Positions 47,358 to 56,055 of a stretch of 64,000 nt of DNA are shown piece by piece. A program made the translations under genes and the position numbers. The notes beneath the pieces were generated by a model. That model did not search any database. It was not told the DNA's origin and saw only the letters and a list, made by a program, of their open reading frames with translations. Location of the stretch: positions 62,001 to 126,000 of the forward strand of contig NZ_QICS01000007.1 in assembly GCF_003201285.1 (NCBI RefSeq). The letters are read 5' to 3'. Positions within the stretch are counted from its first letter, which is position 1. The number at the start of each line of letters is the position of its first letter. Source of the DNA: Lachnotalea glycerini. Lineage in GTDB: Bacteria; Bacillota; Clostridia; Lachnospirales; Lachnospiraceae.

Positions 47358-48026
47358 CTATATATGAAATCTTCTTATTAATTCTGTTTTTGCTTTTTTA
47401 TCTCCAAAAACAATTGTTCCGATAAAAATTGCCAGAGTAATTCCCGCCGTAACATAGGAAAGAATCGGTTTGGTTATAATATTAAGAAAATGTAATCCCA
47501 TCAAAATCATGCTAAAAATCACTAATGTAAATTGAAATAGAATGTAACTTTGCCAGCTCATAAAGTTGACAATCATAAGCATTAGTATTGCAAAATATCC
47601 AACTAATATGATAGCCGGAATCACATAATTAATGGACCAGCCCTGATATCCCATAACTACATCAGTCAAAAGACACAGCCCCATACCTCCAATCGTTTGT
47701 ACTAATATCTTTGCAGCATAATTCGTATTATTTTGTATAGAATATCTTACCGTTACCCAAAAATACGAAATTACTCCAACGCAAATGAGTGACCACCAAA
47801 GCCCATTGTAGGTAGCAGCATTGATAATGACTAAGCCAAGCACCAAAATAATCGAAATAAAGATAAATATTCGAAGCAGCAGGACAAACTTCTGGTTATC
47901 AAATTCTATTTTAGGATACATTTTCTTGTGTTTTGCATCAGAAATAGTTTCCAGTCCATGCTGACATAGTGGGCATACACTGATCTCTTCTAATATTTCT
48001 ACATTGCACTTATTACATCTCTTCAT
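47358..48026 (-). CDS. DUF6320 membrane protein with zinc ribbon
   Basis: A 222-aa protein: N-terminal zinc-ribbon CNKCNVEILEEISVCPLCQ (CxxC...CxxC, about 3-21), a polar linker, then six predicted membrane helices (about 47-215). This matches DUF6320 as I know it; function unknown. The chosen start (48026) overlaps the end of the acyltransferase gene by 14 bp, so translation is coupled. A zinc-ribbon membrane protein beside an acyltransferase and an esterase suggests a membrane-tied assembly, which is an inference. Confidence 0.82.
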   Translation of the reverse strand: MKRCNKCNVEILEEISVCPLCQHGLETISDAKHKKMYPKIEFDNQKFVLLLRIFIFISIILVLGLVIINAATYNGLWWSLICVGVISYFWVTVRYSIQNNTNYAAKILVQTIGGMGLCLLTDVVMGYQGWSINYVIPAIILVGYFAILMLMIVNFMSWQSYILFQFTLVIFSMILMGLHFLNIITKPILSYVTAGITLAIFIGTIVFGDKKAKTELIRRFHI

Positions 48027-49296
48027 TGTAAACACCATTACTTTCTATTGACACTCTAATTCCCTGCAATGCAAGATTTCTAAAAAAAGTCTTTGCCAAA
48101 TTCATATCTGTTAACACGGATGCAAATGTAAAAACAAGCTCATCTTTATAGGAACAAACACTGCATTTTAAACTTTGCTTCTTAGAAACGGACAAAACCA
48201 AATGAAATTTATCTATATAATCTTGAAATTCATCTAATACGCTAATACTTCCCAAATTTGTAATTGTAGTAGTAAATGCCTTAGAGGAATTGTGATAAAT
48301 ATATTTAATTGCAATATTTTTAATAAAAAGAGGTACTGCTCTTACATAAAATCTCTTTTCATTTGACACATTATAGGAAATTAGACCTTGCAAATGCTCT
48401 TTGGTCATCTGCTTCTTAAGATTGTTCGTAACTTTCTCTAATATTTCCTCAAAGGTATAGTCCTCTCTATCAGACTCAAATTCTGCTAATAATACTGCAA
48501 AAAAGTTTTTGGTAGTACTGGATTCAAAAATCTTTCTTAAATTCATCGGAATATTAATGCAAATAGGTTCCTTGCATATTTGCTTATTTAAATATTCTGT
48601 ATAAATACTCCATAACAATTGAGCAACCAAATATTGATTAATACTTACATCGTAAATCTTACAGGCTGCTTTTAAACTAGGTATCTCAATATATCCATGA
48701 ACGACTCCCATAACAGTAGGAGGCATAAATTTCCCCTTTAGCTGATAAGCCTTTTTCGTCTTATAACCCTTTGCATCACTTTTTTTATAGTATTTTAAGT
48801 AGCTGTCTTCTATATTAAGTGAACATTCTCTGCTTGGTTTCGCCTCAACGCAATCTCTAAACTTTGGTTCACATAATCGCAAATATTGATAGGTTAATTC
48901 TTTCAAAAAAGTGATGGCACCCATTCCATCTGTCAGTACATGAAATACCTCCAGATTAATCCGTTTTTGATAGTAAGATACCCGAAATAAAAATTTATAA
49001 TTATTATACGGATCAATATATCTGCAAGGATAATTACTCTCTAATTCCACAACAGGTCTGTGTCTGTTTGTTTCAAAATAGTACCAAAATATTCCTCTTC
49101 TTAATCGTACGTTAAATACCTCAAACCAAGGAAGCACCGTATCAAGTGCCTCTTGTAAAAGCTCTGGTTTAATATCTTCTTTTAATGTGACTGATATGCG
49201 ATATACATTACTAAGATTTTCACTCGCTATCACAGGAAAAATATTAGCTGTATTATCTAGCTTATGCCACCTTGTTTCCTTATGATTCTTCTTCAT
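48013..49296 (-). CDS. HxxxDG acyltransferase (condensation/alcohol acetyltransferase-like)
   Basis: About 427 aa. The condensation-superfamily motif is present as FHVLTDGMG (about 123-131): the catalytic second His and the DG of HHxxxDG are kept, the first His is Phe. The N-terminal half (RISVTLKE.. and FNVRLRRGIFWY) and later LSVSKKQSLKCSVCSYKDELVFTF fit the two-lobed fold of PapA/alcohol acetyltransferases. The donor and acceptor are unknown. The start at ATG 49296 (MKKNHKE) follows GGGAG by 7; 49299 is an alternative. Coupled to DUF6320 and the esterase downstream. Confidence 0.82.
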   Translation of the reverse strand: MKKNHKETRWHKLDNTANIFPVIASENLSNVYRISVTLKEDIKPELLQEALDTVLPWFEVFNVRLRRGIFWYYFETNRHRPVVELESNYPCRYIDPYNNYKFLFRVSYYQKRINLEVFHVLTDGMGAITFLKELTYQYLRLCEPKFRDCVEAKPSRECSLNIEDSYLKYYKKSDAKGYKTKKAYQLKGKFMPPTVMGVVHGYIEIPSLKAACKIYDVSINQYLVAQLLWSIYTEYLNKQICKEPICINIPMNLRKIFESSTTKNFFAVLLAEFESDREDYTFEEILEKVTNNLKKQMTKEHLQGLISYNVSNEKRFYVRAVPLFIKNIAIKYIYHNSSKAFTTTITNLGSISVLDEFQDYIDKFHLVLSVSKKQSLKCSVCSYKDELVFTFASVLTDMNLAKTFFRNLALQGIRVSIESNGVYNEEM

Positions 49297-49346
49297 CATG
49301 TCTCTCCCTGTGCGGTACAAATGCACCTATTGGTATTCTCCCCATT

Positions 49347-50531
49347 TTATTTATAAATTTTCGCTAATTTATGAAATGCCTCTAAGGAACGTATTACTTT
49401 TGGGGTGTCTACACAATAGGAGATCCGAAAATGGCCTTTACAACCAAAGCTGTCTCCAGGCACAAGCAGTAAATCAAATTCTTTTGCCCTTTCACAAAAT
49501 CGATTTGCATCCTCTTCCAAGGCTCTTGGAAACATATAAAAGGTTCCACCTGGCTCTACACATTCAAATCCTAATTTTTTCAATTCCTCATAAAGTATTT
49601 CTTTATTCTTCTCATAAACCGATAAATCGGAGGTCTTATCAAGAACCGTTTCAATGGCAAGCTGCATCAAGGACGGAGGACAGTTATGTCCAATTCCTCT
49701 TGAAATTTGTCCAAATACATCTACCAGTATATCGGCATCTTCGCATTGTGGATTCACTGCAATATAACCGATTCTCTCACCTGGTATGGAAAGAGATTTA
49801 CTAAAGGAATAGCAGGTCAGACTATTGTGATACAACTTTGCAACATAAGGCGCATCCACGCCATTAAATACAATTTCCCGATAAGGTTCATCTGAGATTA
49901 AGTAAATAGGATGACCATATTCTTTTTCCTTTTCACTCAATATCTGACTAAGTTTGGTTAAGGTCTGGGTAGAGTACACCACTCCTGACGGATTATTCGG
50001 AGTATTAATAAGCACAGCGGTGACTTTTGGATTGAAAAACTCTAATAATTTATCAAAGTTAATTGAAAAGGTGTTAATATCAGCCGGCACTATTTGAAGC
50101 AAAGCCCCTGTTGAATTTATATATGGTATATATTCTGGGAAAAACGGTGCAAAGGTAATAACCTCATCCCCACCGTTTGTCACTGCTCTAACCGCATGTG
50201 CGATTGCACCCGCTGCCCCTGAAACCATAAAGATATGTTTTGATTGATAGCTCATGTCAAAACGTTGATTCAGAGATTTTGCAACTGCATTTTTAGTAGA
50301 CTCAATTCCCAAACTCGGACTATAGCCATGAAGCTTTGTAGGCTCTTCGCTTTGTACTAACTCAAGTAATCTTTCCTGAAAATCTTTTGGTGCAGGCACG
50401 GATGGATTGCCCAAACTATAATCAAATACATGATCATAGCCAATTTCCTCTGCCCTTTTTGCTCCATATGCGAACATTTCCCGAATAACGGATTTCTTAC
50501 CTAGCATTTCTTTATATCGTTCTGGTACCAT
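49347..50531 (-). CDS. Class I/II aminotransferase (PLP-dependent)
   Basis: A 394-aa fold-type I aminotransferase: LGNPSVPAPKDF near the N-terminus, the AGAIAHAVRAVTNGGDEV region, NTPNNPSGVVYS, SDEPYREIVF and the PLP-lysine motif SFSKSLSIPGERIGY (Lys about 239), then FRISYC for the substrate carboxylate. It resembles aspartate/aromatic aminotransferases of the Ib/If type; substrate not deducible. AGGAGG lies before the ATG. It ends 50 bp before the acyltransferase gene in the same direction and may be cotranscribed. Confidence 0.9.
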   Translation of the reverse strand: MVPERYKEMLGKKSVIREMFAYGAKRAEEIGYDHVFDYSLGNPSVPAPKDFQERLLELVQSEEPTKLHGYSPSLGIESTKNAVAKSLNQRFDMSYQSKHIFMVSGAAGAIAHAVRAVTNGGDEVITFAPFFPEYIPYINSTGALLQIVPADINTFSINFDKLLEFFNPKVTAVLINTPNNPSGVVYSTQTLTKLSQILSEKEKEYGHPIYLISDEPYREIVFNGVDAPYVAKLYHNSLTCYSFSKSLSIPGERIGYIAVNPQCEDADILVDVFGQISRGIGHNCPPSLMQLAIETVLDKTSDLSVYEKNKEILYEELKKLGFECVEPGGTFYMFPRALEEDANRFCERAKEFDLLLVPGDSFGCKGHFRISYCVDTPKVIRSLEAFHKLAKIYK

Positions 50532-50677
50532 GATTTCCTCCTGTTATAATTGCATATATTCCATCAATACGATCATCGTATATGTTTTACCAATCGCAAA
50601 TACTGTTCGGGTAAATTATACCATAGAGTTTTCAATATCACTATTTATAATTACAATTTAATTATAAAAATATAAAT

Positions 50678-50742
50678 ATTTCATAGGAATCAATACTTTT
50701 ATACATTACCACAACAAGGTCTTTCCTATGAAATAAAAAAAA
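50678..50742. repeat. Dispersed intergenic repeat, copy D (short form)
   Basis: The shortest clear copy: TTTCATAGGAATC, ACTTTTATACATTACC, ACAACAAGGTC, TTTCCTATGAAAT. Its ends pair (TTTCATAGGA/TCCTATGAAA). It corresponds to the right half of copies B and C and runs directly into the T-tract of the terminator at 50744. Confidence 0.8.
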
Positions 50743-50772
50743 ACGTAAGTTGTGTATGAAACACAACTTACG
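50735..50772 (-). terminator. Terminator of the small acidic protein gene
   Basis: CGTAAGTTGTGT pairs perfectly with ACACAACTTACG (12 bp, loop ATGAA), starting 1 bp after the stop codon; TTTTTTTTATTT follows on the minus strand. Confidence 0.92.
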
Positions 50773-50773
50773 C

Positions 50774-50950
50774 TTATTGAACACTTTGATTATTTTCCAG
50801 GTATGATACAATTTCAATCATGGAACTTGTTATCTTAGACAACTCCTCTGTCAAGCAATCCTTAGAAACCTCGGCTAATTGCTCAAGTTGAAAACGAAGA
50901 ATTTCCCTATTTGTTTTCTCACTCATATCAAACTTAATTTCCTGTTCCAA
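50774..50950 (-). CDS. Small protein of unknown function (58 aa)
   Basis: A mostly helical acidic protein (SEKTNREILRFQLEQLAEVS, then LTEELSKITSSMIEIVSYLE). The start is proposed at TTG 50950, because GGGAGG lies 7 bases before it; the ATG at 50965 would contain this SD. It is followed at once by a strong terminator, which supports it being real. No family recognised. The HTH-like gene at 51249 precedes it by 56 bp. Confidence 0.65.
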   Translation of the reverse strand: MEQEIKFDMSEKTNREILRFQLEQLAEVSKDCLTEELSKITSSMIEIVSYLENNQSVQ

Positions 50951-51006
50951 AATTTTTCCTCCCATTTCACCGTGTTTTAGTTATTTAGTTGTCTATTAGA
51001 CAATTT

Positions 51007-51249
51007 CTAATCTAAAAAAATATCATCTACCGTATATAATTTTTCACCTCTTCTTTCTGCTTTTAGATTAAATGTAGCTTTTATAATTAGTAACTCATCA
51101 TAGGTAAACGGATACTTTTTATTTATTTTATCTTCATAAGCCGCAACATTATCCAGACCAAGAAAATTTGTCATCTGTTCTTTGGATAAGCCGTATTTTA
51201 CTCTAATGGCTTCAAGCTTAATAAATCTGTCTCTTGGATTGTCCAACAT
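51007..51249 (-). CDS. Small HTH-like protein (80 aa)
   Basis: The region RFIKLEAIRVKYGLSKEQMTNFLGLDNVAAYE (split; about 8-40) looks like a degenerate Cro/CI helix-turn-helix, followed by FTYDELLIIKATFNLKAERR. The start is ATG 51249 (MLDNPRD), with AAGGGGA upstream. It is divergent from the XRE gene at 51408, with which it shares a 158-bp control region. Confidence 0.65.
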   Translation of the reverse strand: MLDNPRDRFIKLEAIRVKYGLSKEQMTNFLGLDNVAAYEDKINKKYPFTYDELLIIKATFNLKAERRGEKLYTVDDIFLD

Positions 51250-51298
51250 ATTTCTTCCCCTTTTTGTCATTGTTGTCTTTAAAGCAACTACTAATTAT

Positions 51299-51327
51299 AC
51301 TTTATACCATTTATATCCAAATGTCAA
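51299..51327 (-). promoter_or_regulatory. Promoter of the minus-strand HTH-like gene
   Basis: TTGACA (51327-51322), 17-bp spacer, TAAAGT (51304-51299) on the minus strand. It is back-to-back with the promoter at 51338. Confidence 0.65.
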
Positions 51328-51336
51328 GAAAGTTTT

Positions 51337-51377
51337 GTTGCGCAAATTCATTTTATAGTGTAAAATTAGTTGCGTAA
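51337..51377 (+). promoter_or_regulatory. Promoter of the XRE gene with two TTGCGYAA sites
   Basis: TTGCGC (51338-51343), 17-bp spacer, TAAAAT (51361-51366). GTTGCGCAA (51337-51345) and GTTGCGTAA (51369-51377) are 32 bp apart, one over the -35 and one just beyond the -10. TTGCGCAA is a palindrome. I infer autoregulatory operators for the XRE protein. Confidence 0.6.
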
Positions 51378-51407
51378 TCATATAAATATATTAAGAGGAG
51401 CGTAACA

Positions 51408-51710
51408 GTGAAAGAAATCAAAGAAAGACTGATTGAATTAAGACAAAGAAATGGACTTAACAAAATAGATATGGCTAGGAAATTAGGAATCAATAAGTCA
51501 AGTATCACCCGATACGAAAATGGTCAAATCAAGCCTACTTTAGACATGCTTATCATGATATCCAAAACTTTTTGCGTTAGTATGGATTGGCTTTGTGGAT
51601 TTGATACCTTGGAAGAGGGAAAATATGATTCTATTGTAAGAGAATGTATTAAATACAAGATAGCCCCTGAAAAGCTTCAGAAATTCATAGAATTAATGAA
51701 AGAGGACTAG
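51408..51710 (+). CDS. XRE-family regulator (100 aa)
   Basis: A classical Cro/CI domain occupies residues 1-66 (RLIELRQRNGLNKIDMARKL, NKSSITRYENGQIKPTLDML, then WLCGFD), with a short acidic/basic tail. The start is GTG 51408, with GAGGAG 7 bases before. It probably represses its own promoter and the divergent gene through the TTGCGYAA sites. Confidence 0.88.
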   Translation: MKEIKERLIELRQRNGLNKIDMARKLGINKSSITRYENGQIKPTLDMLIMISKTFCVSMDWLCGFDTLEEGKYDSIVRECIKYKIAPEKLQKFIELMKED

Positions 51711-51727
51711 AAATAGGCTATAACAGA

Positions 51728-51758
51728 CATTGGGCTACACCTTTCGTGCAGCTCAATG
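51728..51758. terminator. Convergent hairpin between XRE and AraC genes
   Basis: CATTGGGCT pairs with AGCTCAATG (one G-T pair); T-tracts are poor, so its strength is uncertain. Confidence 0.5.
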
Positions 51759-51781
51759 CTGTTGTTTCATACTCCTATCTT

Positions 51782-52630
51782 TCAAATTCGAATCTGTTGT
51801 CTATATTCTGTAGGGGACACACCGATATTTTTCTTAAATAATCTGCTAAAATAAAGTGCATTTCCATAGCCAATCAACCTTGCGACCTCTGCTATCTGAA
51901 AGGATGAATTCAACAGCAAATCCTTAGCAATCATCATACGTAAATTAATGATATACTGTCTTGGTGAGACTCCTGCATAATGAGTAAAATTATCAATAAA
52001 GCGATAATAATTCAGCCCTCTTTCCCTTGCAAACTCCTTAATTGTAAAATCTCGCTCAGGCTCTAAATGAAACATACGTATGGCATCTTCTACTTCTCTG
52101 TTATAGCTTTCAAAAATTGTTCTCTCTCGGATTTGATTTCTTCCCATTTTAAGCATCAATTCCTGAATCAAAAATTGAAGCTGTTCCTCAAAATAAGGCT
52201 GTTTTAGCTGTAATTCCAAAATCATAGCATCAAAGAGCTGTACATATGCATTATGCATACCCACATAATAAATATTTCCACTTCCCCAGCCTGTTTTTTC
52301 AAAAAATAAATTATCTTCCTTACAGGAAAAATGTACCCAGTAAATATCTGGGTGATCCTCAAGAAAATAATAATAATATTGTGCATCTATTGGACGATAC
52401 AGTACACAATGTCCTTTTTCCAATATATGCAGCTTATCATGTATCAAAAATCTGGCTTTCCCATCAGCAATATAAAGCAATTGATAGTTATTGGAACCGC
52501 TCGGACGCTCTGTTGCAAACCTTTCCTTATGTACCAAACGATATCTACCACTGCAATGTACAAAAAAATTTTGGTCAGATACAGACTTTTCATTTGATTC
52601 CCAGTCATAATAGCCTACGACGGTTTTCAT
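51782..52630 (-). CDS. AraC-family regulator, divergent from lacZ
   Basis: A 282-aa regulator. N-terminal AraC-type sensing domain (VHCSGRYRLVHKE and LLYIADGKARFLIHDK) and C-terminal double HTH (FTIKEFARERGLNYYRFIDNF, then IAEVARLIGYGNALYFSRLF, with GVSPTEYRQ). The start is ATG 52630 (MKTVVGYYDW) with GGGAG 6 bases upstream; the frame extending to 52747 has no SD. Its position suggests it senses a galactoside and activates lacZ. Confidence 0.9.
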   Translation of the reverse strand: MKTVVGYYDWESNEKSVSDQNFFVHCSGRYRLVHKERFATERPSGSNNYQLLYIADGKARFLIHDKLHILEKGHCVLYRPIDAQYYYYFLEDHPDIYWVHFSCKEDNLFFEKTGWGSGNIYYVGMHNAYVQLFDAMILELQLKQPYFEEQLQFLIQELMLKMGRNQIRERTIFESYNREVEDAIRMFHLEPERDFTIKEFARERGLNYYRFIDNFTHYAGVSPRQYIINLRMMIAKDLLLNSSFQIAEVARLIGYGNALYFSRLFKKNIGVSPTEYRQQIRI

Positions 52631-52850
52631 ACCTATCTCCCTCAATCCTTTTTCTATTATCATAAAATAATTTTTTATTTTTGTCAAAGATTTTGAAAAC
52701 TTTATGCATATGAACTTAAATTTTATGTATGGAATAATAACTTGCATTTTGATATATTCTTTATAGAATAGTTTTATTTATTCAACATATTTTTATTCGT
52801 AATTATTAGATAAAATATAAACTTTATGCCTATCACGAAAGGGGATTGTT
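52631..52850. promoter_or_regulatory. AraC/lacZ divergent intergenic region
   Basis: A 220-bp, very A/T-rich stretch. Apart from the SD (GGGAG for araC-type gene, AAAGGGG for lacZ) I see no convincing promoter hexamer pair or repeated operator. A positive-control promoter with a poor -35 would fit. Confidence 0.3.
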
Positions 52851-55800
52851 ATGTTATCCAATGAATTAAAACTACCAAACTATTATGAAGATCCTTCTTC
52901 ACTTCACATAGGATGTGAAGACAATCGAAGCTACTATATTCCTTTTACTTTGGAAAACACAAACGAAAGTTCAAGAATCCTTACATTAAATGGTAACTGG
53001 GATTTTCGATATTATGAGAATCCATATGTTTTAGAGGATTTTACAAAGTTAGGCTATTCCTATAAAAACTATGATTCTATTCCAGTTCCCGGATGTATTC
53101 AAATGTATGGTTATGACCATCACCATTACACGAATATCCCTTTCCCATTTGCATATGATGCTCCTTATGTACCTCAGCAGAACCCAACCTGCGTTTATCA
53201 TAAAAGCTTCGATATAACAGAGGAAAATTGTAATTATTTACAATATTTAAATTTTGAGGGTGTAGATTCCTGCTTTTATGTCTATGTCAATCAAACTTTC
53301 GTAGGCTACAGTCAGGTTTCGCACTCTACGAGTGAATTTAATATCACTCCTTATATTAGACTTGGGCAAAATGACCTTACTGTCGTAGTATTAAAGTGGT
53401 GTGATGGAAGTTATTTAGAGGATCAAGATAAGTTTCGTATGACCGGAATTTTTAGAGATGTTTATGTGCTCCACCGTCCAAAGGAGCATATTCGTGACTT
53501 TTTTATTAAAACTCGGTTAAATAATATTTACAAAAATGCGCAAATTGAAATCAAATTCAATTATCGCAGTGTCTCTGTGCCAACCACCTGTACCTTATTT
53601 GATACAAAGGATCAAATTATTTCTACCAAGACTGTGCAGGATGCTATGTTAGCCTTTGAACTTGAAAATCCAACTCTTTGGAATGCAGAAGAACCTTATC
53701 TTTACACTCTCAAAATTGAAACTCCGGATGAGATTATTTATCAAAAGATAGGTATTCGCTGCATCGAAATCAAGAACGATATCATTTATATTAATGGTGT
53801 AAAGATTAAATTCAAAGGTGTAAACCGCCATGACAGTGATCCTGTAACAGGCTATACTATAAGCAGAGAGCAAGTATTAAAAGATTTAACAATGATGAAA
53901 GAATCCAATATCAATGCTATTCGAACCAGCCACTATCCAAATGCTCCTTGGTTTACTCAGCTTTGCAATGAATACGGCTTTTATGTCATAAGTGAAAGTG
54001 ATTTAGAGGCACATGGAGCTACTCAATTCTATGGTGGAAGCTCCTTTGATACTTTCGGAGATTTGGTTCAAAAAGAAATTTTTGCAAAGTCCATTTTAGA
54101 CCGTAACCAAAGAAATGTAATTCGTGACAAGAATAATCCTTGTATTATCATGTGGTCCATGGGAAATGAGGCTGGCTATAGCAAGGCTTTTGAAGATACA
54201 GGTCGTTTTATCAAGGCCTACGATTCAACCAGGCTGCTTCATTATGAAGGAAGTATTCATGAAACGGGTGGTCATAAAAACGATACCTCTATGCTAGATG
54301 TATATAGTAAAATGTATGAGCCAATTTCTGGAATTGAAAATTATCTGGCTACAAATCCAAAACCTTATATGCTTTGTGAATTTATCCATTCCATGGGTAA
54401 CGGTCCGGGAGATATTGAGGATTATTTTGAATGTATTTACAAGCATGACCGCTTTGTTGGTGGTTTTGTATGGGAATGGTGTGACCATGCGATCTATCGT
54501 GGTATCACTACAAATGGCAAGAATATCTTCCACTATGGCGGCGATTCTAATGAATTCCCGCATGATGGCAATTTCTGCGTGGATGGAATGGTAAGTCCTG
54601 ACCGTGTCCCTCACCCTGCCTTGGCAGAGTATAAAAATGTTATAAGACCCGTCAGAGCTTTCTTATTGGACGCTGCAACTGGAAAAATCAAATTGCAGAA
54701 TATGCTGGATTTTACGAATTTGAAAGATTATGTAAACTTACAGGCACAGCTTCTCTATGACGGTGAAGTCGTTGAAACCTACGAGTTAGGAACCGTTGAT
54801 GTAAAGCCACATGAGACAACTGTTTTAAATATCACAATAAATCAAGCGTACTTTAAACAGACAAAAAGCTTGAGCCTGAAAATAAATTATGTGCAAATCT
54901 TTGATAAACCACTTACAAAAGCAGGGCATTTACTTGGCTTTGATCAACTTATGCTAAAAGAGCATAATAGACCATTGGTACATGCCAAAGATTATCATCA
55001 GGAAAGTATACAGACCGAAGAAAACTCTTCTTTGATATTACTAAAGGGAACTAATTTCAGATATGTATTTAATAAAATGCAAGCAAGCTTTGATTCTCTG
55101 ACTATAGATAATTGTAATATAATAGAAAAGCCTCTGGAATATAATATCTGGCGTGCTCCTACTGACAATGACAGCACAATCCGCAACGAATGGGAATCTG
55201 CTGGTTATAACAGAGCTCTTGTCAGAGTATACGAAACTACTTTGACAAACAAAAATAATGTTGTTAAAATAAGCTGCCGATTTGCTATCAATGCCATTCA
55301 AATCCAGCATATCTTGGATTTAAATGTGACTTGGACCATTGGCAGCAATGGTACAATTACGCTCGATTTAGATGGAAAACGTAATACTGCCCTGCCATTT
55401 CTTCCTAGACTTGGTCTGCGTTTATTCTTACCTAAGGAATACAATGCTGTAGAATATTTAGGCTACGGTCCAAATGAAAGCTACGTCGACAAGCACCGTT
55501 CATCATGGTTTGGTAGGTTTAAGTCAAATGTAGAAAATATGTATGTGGATTATATTAAGCCACAAGAAAATTCAAGTCACTTTCATTGTGAGGAGGTGAT
55601 TTTATCCTCCTCAACAGGAAAGAACATTCATGTAAATGCTGCTGCTCCATTTTCTTTCCAAACCAGCCGGTATACGCAAGAGGAACTAGCAAGTAAAGCA
55701 CACAATTATGAACTTTTGCAATCAGAACATACTGTTTTATGTCTTGATTACAAAATGAGCGGAATTGGCTCCAATTCCTGCGGTCCTGCATTGGCGAATC

Positions 55801-55853
55801 AATATCAGCTAAGGGAAGAACATTTATCTTTCCAAATGACCTTACAGTTCTAG
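52851..55853 (+). CDS. lacZ: Beta-galactosidase, GH2 (LacZ type)
   Basis: A 1000-aa GH2 enzyme hydrolysing terminal beta-galactosides. Domains: sugar-binding jelly-roll, Ig-like, TIM barrel, second Ig-like and C-terminal beta sandwich, all in the long LacZ arrangement. Seen: GVNRHDSDP (about 323-331), acid/base Glu in MWSMGNEAGY (about 439), nucleophile Glu in MLCEFIHSMGNGPG (about 510), GGFVWEWCDHA. No signal peptide, so it acts in the cytoplasm on imported galactosides. SD AAAGGGG. No permease gene is adjacent. Confidence 0.96.
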   Translation: MLSNELKLPNYYEDPSSLHIGCEDNRSYYIPFTLENTNESSRILTLNGNWDFRYYENPYVLEDFTKLGYSYKNYDSIPVPGCIQMYGYDHHHYTNIPFPFAYDAPYVPQQNPTCVYHKSFDITEENCNYLQYLNFEGVDSCFYVYVNQTFVGYSQVSHSTSEFNITPYIRLGQNDLTVVVLKWCDGSYLEDQDKFRMTGIFRDVYVLHRPKEHIRDFFIKTRLNNIYKNAQIEIKFNYRSVSVPTTCTLFDTKDQIISTKTVQDAMLAFELENPTLWNAEEPYLYTLKIETPDEIIYQKIGIRCIEIKNDIIYINGVKIKFKGVNRHDSDPVTGYTISREQVLKDLTMMKESNINAIRTSHYPNAPWFTQLCNEYGFYVISESDLEAHGATQFYGGSSFDTFGDLVQKEIFAKSILDRNQRNVIRDKNNPCIIMWSMGNEAGYSKAFEDTGRFIKAYDSTRLLHYEGSIHETGGHKNDTSMLDVYSKMYEPISGIENYLATNPKPYMLCEFIHSMGNGPGDIEDYFECIYKHDRFVGGFVWEWCDHAIYRGITTNGKNIFHYGGDSNEFPHDGNFCVDGMVSPDRVPHPALAEYKNVIRPVRAFLLDAATGKIKLQNMLDFTNLKDYVNLQAQLLYDGEVVETYELGTVDVKPHETTVLNITINQAYFKQTKSLSLKINYVQIFDKPLTKAGHLLGFDQLMLKEHNRPLVHAKDYHQESIQTEENSSLILLKGTNFRYVFNKMQASFDSLTIDNCNIIEKPLEYNIWRAPTDNDSTIRNEWESAGYNRALVRVYETTLTNKNNVVKISCRFAINAIQIQHILDLNVTWTIGSNGTITLDLDGKRNTALPFLPRLGLRLFLPKEYNAVEYLGYGPNESYVDKHRSSWFGRFKSNVENMYVDYIKPQENSSHFHCEEVILSSSTGKNIHVNAAAPFSFQTSRYTQEELASKAHNYELLQSEHTVLCLDYKMSGIGSNSCGPALANQYQLREEHLSFQMTLQF

Positions 55854-56017
55854 CTATAAAGAACCTAGCGCTTGAGTAACTTGCTTGCTTTGTTGGATTG
55901 AATCCAGACACTCTTGGGAAATGCATTTGTGAAGCAATTACTTCCTTTTTTGCATCTTAGCGATACCATGATAAGTTTAAATATCAGGAAATTCAAAGAA
56001 ATTTATTAGTATAAAGG

Positions 56018-56055
56018 TGAATGGGTTTCAGTCTTTTGATACCCATTCATTTTTT
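56018..56055 (+). terminator. Terminator of lacZ overlapping the end of dus
   Basis: GAATGGGT pairs with ACCCATTC and is followed by ATTTTTTAA on the plus strand; the stem includes the stop codon and last residues of the convergent dus gene. Confidence 0.75.

Noticed and set aside
52246-52665. 139-codon plus-strand frame opposite the AraC gene
   Set aside because: Antisense to a clear AraC regulator, with composition of a shadow frame.
54294-55310. Frames inside lacZ on both strands
   Set aside because: Contained in a well-supported GH2 gene; no independent start signal.
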